From contig CAKSSY010000033.1 in the NCBI GenBank assembly GCA_934489945.1, positions 1 through 19,421 on the forward strand: a stretch of DNA of 19,421 nucleotides, in the 5' to 3' direction. Each line of letters opens with the position of its first letter. The stretch's first letter is position 1. The notes beneath the pieces were generated by a model, which was not told where the DNA came from, did not search any database, and saw only the letters and a program-made list of their open reading frames with translations. Positions 14,827 to 19,421 of the stretch are shown in pieces. Made by a program: the position numbers and the translations under genes. The stretch comes from an uncultured Eubacteriales bacterium (GTDB lineage Bacteria > Bacillota > Clostridia > Oscillospirales > CAG-272).

Positions 14827-15720
14827 TTATGCTCCGTTTGTTTCCTCCGCGTTTGGGTCCGACATCAGATACGCCATGAATTTTTTAACAGCCGGTGTCA
14901 GATGTTCCCGGTTTTTCATTGCCAGTCCGATGAAACGGTAATACGGCTCCTTCAGAGAACGAATCTCCAGCCGATACGGAATCCGCTTCAGAATCATATC
15001 CGGCAAAATTCCGACACCGAGCCCCTTCTCCGCCATTGCCATAATCGCAAAATCCTCCCACGTGGTAAACCGGATATCGGGATGCACATGATACGCCTCC
15101 AACAAATCCGAAACTTCGGTTTTGCCTCCATGCTCCAACAGCAGAAAAGGCACCCCTTCCAAAGCCTCAACCGCAACCGCCTCGCCAGCCGCAAGAGGAT
15201 GCCCGACGGGAAGTACCACCTTGTATTCGTCCCGCTTCAGAAATACCGTTTCAAAGTCCGACCGGGTCGGAAGTCGCAAAAAACCACAATCCACTCGTCC
15301 TTCGCCAATCCAACGCTCTACTTCATCATAATCTCCCAAAAGCATTTCATATTCAATGCCGGGATAGTCCTTTTGCAGATTTGCAAAAACGTCCGGAAGC
15401 CGGTTAATCGCCACGCTGGAAAAGGTTCCGATGCGGACAATACCGGTTTCTATCCCGTTCATCCGGCAAATCTGACCTTCCAGCTCGTCATAACCGCTCA
15501 GGAGCCTGCGGAGAAACGGCAGGATCTGCTCTCCCGCCGAGGTCAGACAAACACCATTCCGATTCCGCTCAAGCAAGGTCATGCCCCATTCGGTTTCCAG
15601 ATCGGCAATCATTTTGCTGACCGAGGACTGCGCGTAATTCAGATTCTCCGCGGCTCTTGTAAAACTGCCCTTTTCCACGGTTTTCACAAAAGCGAGATAT
15701 TTCAGCAGTGGGTTTTCCAT
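14827..15720 (-). CDS. LysR family transcriptional regulator
   Basis: A 297-residue regulator. The N-terminal winged helix-turn-helix (about 5-62) has the family pattern: LLKYLAFVKTVEKGSFTRAAENLNYAQSSVSKMIADLE, then LLERNRNGVCLTSAGE. A linker helix and the two-lobed effector-binding domain follow from about residue 90 (IVRIGTFSSVAINRLPDVFANLQKDYPGI). The spacing to the MATE gene, which is divergent, is 104 nt. LysR proteins usually control the divergent neighbour, so this one is expected to activate or tune the MATE pump. The effector is unknown. Length is normal and no frameshift is seen. The start ATG at 15720 lies in an AT-rich stretch with no strong ribosome binding site (GGAATGGATAT upstream). 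Confidence 0.93.
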   Translation of the reverse strand: MENPLLKYLAFVKTVEKGSFTRAAENLNYAQSSVSKMIADLETEWGMTLLERNRNGVCLTSAGEQILPFLRRLLSGYDELEGQICRMNGIETGIVRIGTFSSVAINRLPDVFANLQKDYPGIEYEMLLGDYDEVERWIGEGRVDCGFLRLPTRSDFETVFLKRDEYKVVLPVGHPLAAGEAVAVEALEGVPFLLLEHGGKTEVSDLLEAYHVHPDIRFTTWEDFAIMAMAEKGLGVGILPDMILKRIPYRLEIRSLKEPYYRFIGLAMKNREHLTPAVKKFMAYLMSDPNAEETNGA

Positions 15721-15744
15721 TTTATATCCATTCCATTCTTCGAT

Positions 15745-15759
15745 TTATAATATCTATAA
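15745..15759. promoter_or_regulatory. putative LysR binding palindrome
   Basis: TTATAATATCTATAA is an inverted repeat TTATA/TATAA around 5 nt, in the LysR/MATE gap, about 10 nt upstream of the MATE -35-like box. The location fits a LysR activator site, but the region is AT-rich, so chance is possible. Confidence 0.35.
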
Positions 15760-15766
15760 TATTCGC

Positions 15767-15795
15767 TTTTCATATTATAACACATGGTGTATACT
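15767..15795 (+). promoter_or_regulatory. probable promoter of the MATE gene
   Basis: TTTTCA (15767-15772), 17-nt spacer, TATACT (15790-15795), about 30 nt upstream of the start codon. The weak -35 is consistent with activator dependence. Confidence 0.55.
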
Positions 15796-15824
15796 ATTTC
15801 AAGAACCTTTCAGGAGAAACGAAT

Positions 15825-17162
15825 ATGAATTTCAAAACTGCGGATGTGGATATGCTTCACGGACCGCTCACGAAAAAACTGTTGCTGTTTACGCTTCCCA
15901 TTGCCCTCAGCAGTATTCTTCAACAGTTGTTCAATGCCGCCGACACCGCGGTCGTCGGCTATTTCGGAAACAAAGACGCACTCGCGGCAGTCGGAACCAA
16001 TACGGAAATCGTGGCACTGATTGTGACGGTGTCCTCCGGTCTGTCCGTCGGGGCAAATATCCTTGTTGCCGGTCTGATCGGCAAAAACCGCAAGGATGAA
16101 ATCCCGTTTGCGGTAAAAACATCGGTTGTGCTGTCCGTTCTTTTCGGTGTGCTCGGAATGGGGCTGGGACAGTTCATCGCCGAACCGCTTCTGCAACTGA
16201 TTCAGACACCGGACAGAATTCTTCCCGATGCGGTACTCTATCTTCGCATTTATATGCTCGGCTACCCGTTTCTTTTGCTTTACGATTTCGGCTCTGCCGT
16301 TCTTCGCGCCCGTGGGGACAGTCGTTATCCCTTCTTTGCCTTGGTCTTTTCCGGCATCGCCAATATCGGACTCAATCTGTTTTTGGTTATCGTATTCCGT
16401 ATGGGTGTTGCAGGCGTTGCCGTTGCCACCGACATTTCCAATATGCTCTCGGCATGGATGGTTTTGCACCGGTTGTCAAAAGAAAGCCGGACATCCCCCG
16501 ACTCACCCAAACCGCGATTCTCTCTGCGAGACACGGGGGAAATTCTGAAAACCGGCATTCCGTCCGCCATACAGGGAGCCGTGTTCTGCTTTGCCAATAT
16601 TTTTGTGCAGGCATCGGTCAACCGTTTCAGGGAAACGGCAATCGCGGGAAGCACAATTGCCATGAATTTTGAATACTTTACATACTATATCATCACCGCC
16701 TTCGGACAAACCGCAACGACCTTTACCGGACAGAATCATGCTGCCGGACAAAAAGAACGATGCAAAAAGATTCTTTGGCTCTGCCTCCTGTTGTCAACCG
16801 TTTGCAGCTCCGTGCCGATTTTTACCATCGTTCTGTTCCGTAACTTTTTCTCCGGCTTGTTTATTCCCGATCCGGCGGTCATCGAAAGTGCCGGTGTGCG
16901 TGTTCTCTGTATTCTGCTTTTTGAACCGCTTTGCAACCTGTATGAAATTCCGGCAGGAGCTATGCGCGGCAACGGACACGCGCTGTATCCGGCACTCGGC
17001 ACTATGATCGGAACCTGTGCGTTTCGCATTCTTTGGATATTCACGGTGTTCCGGGCAAATCCGACTCTTCCGATGCTGTACCATGCGATCCCGCTCTCTT
17101 GGGTCGCAACAATTTTACTTGTAGACGGTGGATTTTGGGCGATACGGTGCGCGGAAAATTGA
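15825..17162 (+). CDS. MATE family efflux transporter
   Basis: A 445-residue inner-membrane protein starting MNFKTADVDMLHGPLTKKLL at 15825, with AGGAG (15812-15816) 8 nt upstream. An in-frame extension to 15708 overlaps the divergent LysR start and lacks a binding site. It shows about 12 membrane segments in two pseudo-repeats. The opening LTKKLLLFTLPIALSSILQQLFNAADTAVVG is the classic MATE helix 1, and the second half restarts near residue 245 at EILKTGIPSAIQGAVFCFANIFVQASVN. It belongs to the NorM/DinF-like group that exports drugs or metabolites with sodium or proton antiport. Substrate unknown. It is divergent from a LysR regulator and ends before a hairpin at 17194. Confidence 0.94.
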   Translation: MNFKTADVDMLHGPLTKKLLLFTLPIALSSILQQLFNAADTAVVGYFGNKDALAAVGTNTEIVALIVTVSSGLSVGANILVAGLIGKNRKDEIPFAVKTSVVLSVLFGVLGMGLGQFIAEPLLQLIQTPDRILPDAVLYLRIYMLGYPFLLLYDFGSAVLRARGDSRYPFFALVFSGIANIGLNLFLVIVFRMGVAGVAVATDISNMLSAWMVLHRLSKESRTSPDSPKPRFSLRDTGEILKTGIPSAIQGAVFCFANIFVQASVNRFRETAIAGSTIAMNFEYFTYYIITAFGQTATTFTGQNHAAGQKERCKKILWLCLLLSTVCSSVPIFTIVLFRNFFSGLFIPDPAVIESAGVRVLCILLFEPLCNLYEIPAGAMRGNGHALYPALGTMIGTCAFRILWIFTVFRANPTLPMLYHAIPLSWVATILLVDGGFWAIRCAEN

Positions 17163-17193
17163 AATCAGACCAAAAAACGGATATAAAATAAGA

Positions 17194-17232
17194 GGGGTGT
17201 TAAAAAACTCATTTTGAGTTTTTTAACACCCC
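17194..17232. terminator. 18-bp perfect hairpin between convergent MATE and GNAT genes
   Basis: GGGGTGTTAAAAAACTCA (17194-17211) pairs perfectly with 17215-17232 around loop TTT. No T-tract follows the stem on either side; the T6 is inside the stem. It sits exactly between two convergent stop codons, so it probably ends both transcripts. A shorter stem formed by the ACTCA/TGAGT core followed by T6 could act as the actual terminator. Confidence 0.75.
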
Positions 17233-17246
17233 TTCTGCCTGTCGTT

Positions 17247-17774
17247 TCACTCACCCAAATATTTTTCAAGACATACCAACCGCACACCGGGAATTCCGTT
17301 GAAAACACACGGAACAATTCCGACTTCATCGTACCCGAGATTCCGATACAAATTCCTCGCCCTTGTATTCAACACGTTCGTATCCATCCGCAACGCGGTA
17401 CAGCCATGCTGTTTGGCATACGCCTCATAAAACGCTACGAAAGCCCTTCCGTAACCCTTTCCCTTTTCGGACGGATCGACCGCAAGCGCGTGAAGCACCA
17501 TGACTTCCCGCTCCCCGACATCATGCTTCCACTCTGCATTCTGATATTCGGCAACCTGTATTTGGTTGATAATTGCCACCGCTACGATTTTGCCGTCATC
17601 CGCCATCACGAACAAATCGTCCCGAGTCAAAGCATCCTCCGCGGTTTTCCGGGTGGGATAAACATGGCGAATCCAGCCCGTTGTTGACAGTCCTTGCTCT
17701 TCGCCGTCATGAATTTTTTCGTAAATTTTCTCAATGACAGCAAGATCTGTCTTTTTTGCTTTTACGGCTTCCAT
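17247..17774 (-). CDS. GNAT family N-acetyltransferase
   Basis: A 175-residue protein starting MEAVKAKKTDLAVIEKIYEK at 17774, with GAGAGGAA about 9 nt upstream; longer in-frame starts reach into trpS and lack a site. The GNAT core is clear: beta strand LHALAVDPSEKGKGYGRAFV (94-113), containing the acetyl-CoA pyrophosphate loop KGKGYGR (104-110), followed by the family C-terminal motif LRMDTNVLNTRARNLYRNLGY (128-148). It transfers an acetyl group from acetyl-CoA to an amine of unknown identity. It lies 89 nt behind trpS on the same strand with no terminator between, so it is likely read from the trpS promoter. Confidence 0.92.
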   Translation of the reverse strand: MEAVKAKKTDLAVIEKIYEKIHDGEEQGLSTTGWIRHVYPTRKTAEDALTRDDLFVMADDGKIVAVAIINQIQVAEYQNAEWKHDVGEREVMVLHALAVDPSEKGKGYGRAFVAFYEAYAKQHGCTALRMDTNVLNTRARNLYRNLGYDEVGIVPCVFNGIPGVRLVCLEKYLGE

Positions 17775-17863
17775 TTTCGGATTCCTCTCTTTTTGAAAAA
17801 TGTAACGGTACGTCCGCTTCCCGTCCTGCCCGGCACTGCTTGTTTTTCCTTCGGGAGCCTTGC

Positions 17864-18964
17864 TTATTGCCCGGATTTTCCGAGAAACGCCTCCCATTCC
17901 TTTACGATGGAACGATCCGCAAAATAATCAATTTTCATGGCTTTGCGAACACGGGCAAGCGTCTCGTTTGTCGTTTCAACCGCTTTTTTCGTCCCCTGTA
18001 AGAGGATATCGTATACCGCTCCGATGTCTTTTTCCCATTTTGCACGCTCTGCCCTTATCGGACACAGCGTCTCCTCAAGGACCTGATAAAGAAATTTCTT
18101 GCAGGTTCCGTCACCGAGACCGCCTCTTCGATAATGGTCTTTCATTTCCTCCAGATTGGCATACTCGGGCAAATACTCGGCAAAATGTCCGTCCGTACAA
18201 AAAGCATCCAGATAGGTAAACACCACATTTCCCTCTGTATGCCCGGGATCGCTGATCTGCAAATGCAACGGATCGGTGTACATCTTTCCGTTGATTTGCT
18301 TTTTCAGAACAGCCGAGGAGTCGGAAAGATAAATACAGTTCCCCAGCGACTTGCTCATTTTTGCCTTGCCGTCCACACCCGGCAACCGACGCTGCGTCTC
18401 GTTTTCGGGAATCATCGCCTTCGGCATGACCAAGGTTTCTCCGTATATTCTGTTGAACTTTTCCACAATTTCCCTTGTCTGTTCCAACATCGGAAGCTGA
18501 TCCTCACCCACAGGCACAACATTTGCGCCAAAGGCGGTAATATCCGCCGCCTGCGAAATGGGATACGTAAAGAAACCGGTCGGAAGTCCCTCATCGGCAA
18601 AACCGCGCATTTGAATTTCCGCCTTTACCGTGGGATTTCTTGACAATCTTGCCGTTGTAACAAGATTAAGATAGTAAAATGTCAACGCATGAAGCGCGGG
18701 CAACGCAGACTGCACGCATATGGTCGTTTTGGTCGGGTCGATGCCGACCGAAAGATAGTCAAGCACGACCTGAATGATGTTTTCTCTGATTTTTCCGGGA
18801 TTGTCCGCATTATCTGTCAATGCCTGATCGTCGGCAATCAGAATATTGATCTCGTCGAACTTCCCGGAATTCTGAAGCTCAACTCTTCTCTTCAGCGAAC
18901 CCACATAATGTCCGAGATGTAAACGCCCGGTCGGACGGTCTCCCGTAAGAATGATATTTTTCAT
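17864..18964 (-). CDS. trpS: tryptophan--tRNA ligase
   Basis: A 366-residue class I aminoacyl-tRNA synthetase that charges tRNA-Trp in the cytosol. The HIGH motif is HLGH (16-19) in DRPTGRLHLGHYVGSL, and KMSKS is intact (202-206). Length is slightly above the compact bacterial form (about 330), with an insertion after KMSKS (SSAVLKKQINGKMYTDPLHLQISDPGH). The DRPTGRLHLGHYVGSLKRR opening places it in the clade of longer Gram-positive and secondary TrpRS. The start at 18964 has GAGGAG about 8 nt upstream. The leader from its promoter is only about 25 nt, so there is no T-box riboswitch or trp-type leader here. Confidence 0.96.
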   Translation of the reverse strand: MKNIILTGDRPTGRLHLGHYVGSLKRRVELQNSGKFDEINILIADDQALTDNADNPGKIRENIIQVVLDYLSVGIDPTKTTICVQSALPALHALTFYYLNLVTTARLSRNPTVKAEIQMRGFADEGLPTGFFTYPISQAADITAFGANVVPVGEDQLPMLEQTREIVEKFNRIYGETLVMPKAMIPENETQRRLPGVDGKAKMSKSLGNCIYLSDSSAVLKKQINGKMYTDPLHLQISDPGHTEGNVVFTYLDAFCTDGHFAEYLPEYANLEEMKDHYRRGGLGDGTCKKFLYQVLEETLCPIRAERAKWEKDIGAVYDILLQGTKKAVETTNETLARVRKAMKIDYFADRSIVKEWEAFLGKSGQ

Positions 18965-18996
18965 GGGGAACTCCTCTGCAAATCTTGATTTACTTT

Positions 18997-19025
18997 ATTA
19001 TATCACAAACCTTCCCGCATTTCAA
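18997..19025 (-). promoter_or_regulatory. promoter of trpS
   Basis: Minus strand TTGAAA (19020-19025), 17-nt spacer, TATAAT (18997-19002) with an extended -10 TGA directly before it. It predicts a start near 18990. Confidence 0.85.
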
Positions 19026-19088
19026 GCATTTTCGCCGATATCCTTTCCGCAATCCGATCGGATTGCGGTTTGACCGACGGCAAGCCCC

Positions 19089-19133
19089 CAAAAAAAGAAC
19101 CGCCCGTCTTGCCTTCGCTTGACGGGCGGTTCT
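19089..19133 (-). terminator. terminator of the surface-protein/small-peptide operon
   Basis: AGAACCGCCCGTC (19096-19108) pairs with GACGGGCGGTTCT (19121-19133) around a 12-nt loop. On the minus strand a run of seven T residues follows (19089-19095), so it ends transcription coming from the right edge. Confidence 0.93.
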
Positions 19134-19155
19134 CTTCCCTGCGGAAATCTCTGTT

Positions 19156-19287
19156 TTATTCTTCGGATTTTTCCGGAAATCCGAACGTATCTTCCTCCCC
19201 GTTGAAAGGAGAGGAGGTAGTCAGTATAGTATCCCGCGCCCCCACTTTCAAAATCGCAACTCCGACCGGTTTATATTCCTTTTTCAT
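19156..19287 (-). CDS. 43-residue small acidic-tailed peptide
   Basis: Starts MKKEYKPVGVAILKVGARD at 19287 and ends FGFPEKSEE at 19156. A near-perfect binding site, GGAGGAG, lies 8-9 nt upstream, inside the end of the preceding gene, and its ATG overlaps that gene's TGA (ATGA). The build is basic N-terminus, a short hydrophobic strand (VGVAILKV), DTILTTSSPF, then an acidic end. The MKKxYxxP...D.I.TSS pattern recalls short uncharacterised peptides common in Clostridia and Bacteroidetes; that likeness is from memory. No signal peptide or cysteines. A strong terminator follows, so it closes its operon. Function unknown. Confidence 0.8.
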   Translation of the reverse strand: MKKEYKPVGVAILKVGARDTILTTSSPFNGEEDTFGFPEKSEE

Positions 19288-19421
19288 GTTTCGTCTCCTC
19301 CCACATAGGCTTGGGCAGATACTCCGTAATGATATGTTGTCCTTGCAAGTTCCGCCATGGTGGCATTGGTACTGTTCTGCATCCGGTAAGCATAAGCGTT
19401 GACGCTGTAGGTCAGGGACTG
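19284..19421 (-). CDS. C-terminal end of a surface-protein-like gene (partial)
   Basis: Only the last 45 codons are in the window; the frame enters from the right edge and stops with TGA at 19284. It is rich in Tyr, Ala, Asn and Thr, with a helical pattern (SVNAYAYRMQNSTNATMAELARTTYHYGVSAQAYV). Such tails occur at the ends of large secreted proteins of gut Clostridia, which is a tentative likeness. The gene overlaps the small-peptide gene by 4 nt (ATGA), so the two are translationally coupled. Confidence 0.7.
   Translation of the reverse strand, partial: QSLTYSVNAYAYRMQNSTNATMAELARTTYHYGVSAQAYVGGDET

Noticed and set aside
18965..19025. T-box riboswitch controlling trpS
   Set aside because: There is no space between the promoter and the gene for a stem I, specifier loop or antiterminator.

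Overview
The window looks like chromosomal DNA of a low- to mid-GC anaerobic Firmicute, probably class Clostridia. Pointers are strong AGGAGG-type ribosome binding sites, TTGACA-N17-TATAAT promoters, a two-ATPase ABC-2 exporter with a TetR regulator, an Rrf2 regulator next to cysK, TrkA/TrkH, and a small acidic peptide behind a surface-protein-like gene. The taxon is inferred from gene style, not from a marker gene. There is no rRNA, CRISPR array, insertion sequence or phage gene.

Layout. 1-221: a minus-strand tRNA pair (Leu-UAA, then initiator Met, cut by the window edge) with its own promoter. 222-718: low-information DNA with one possible small membrane-protein ORF and a GAT/ATC inverted repeat. 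719-5578: an exporter operon on the minus strand (ATPase, ATPase, permease, TerB-like protein), divergent from a TetR regulator. The shared intergenic region is packed with palindromic ACACTGT and AACGTT sites. 5609-7281: a cysteine module, with a consensus promoter, a putative Rrf2 operator, a tiny leader ORF ending in a Cys codon, cysK, a bidirectional terminator and a convergent Rrf2/IscR-like regulator gene.

7348-10770: two divergent carbohydrate-active enzyme genes, a GH28 polygalacturonase-like gene and a GH42-like (clan GH-A) glycosidase gene. Both are broken by several frameshifts, although every other gene in the window is intact. 10828-14760: a potassium-uptake operon, trkA-trkH, with a nucleoside hydrolase gene 16 nt behind, ended by a bidirectional terminator. 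14827-17232: a LysR regulator divergent from a MATE efflux protein, ended by an 18-bp perfect hairpin. 17247-19025: trpS followed by a GNAT acetyltransferase. 19089-19421: the end of a surface-protein-like gene, translationally coupled to a 43-residue peptide, then a terminator.

The most interesting items are the Cys-codon leader ORF upstream of cysK combined with an Rrf2 operator, the focused decay of the two CAZyme genes, the coupled small peptide at the right edge, and the extra base in the T-stem of the initiator tRNA. I see no clearly new multi-gene system.
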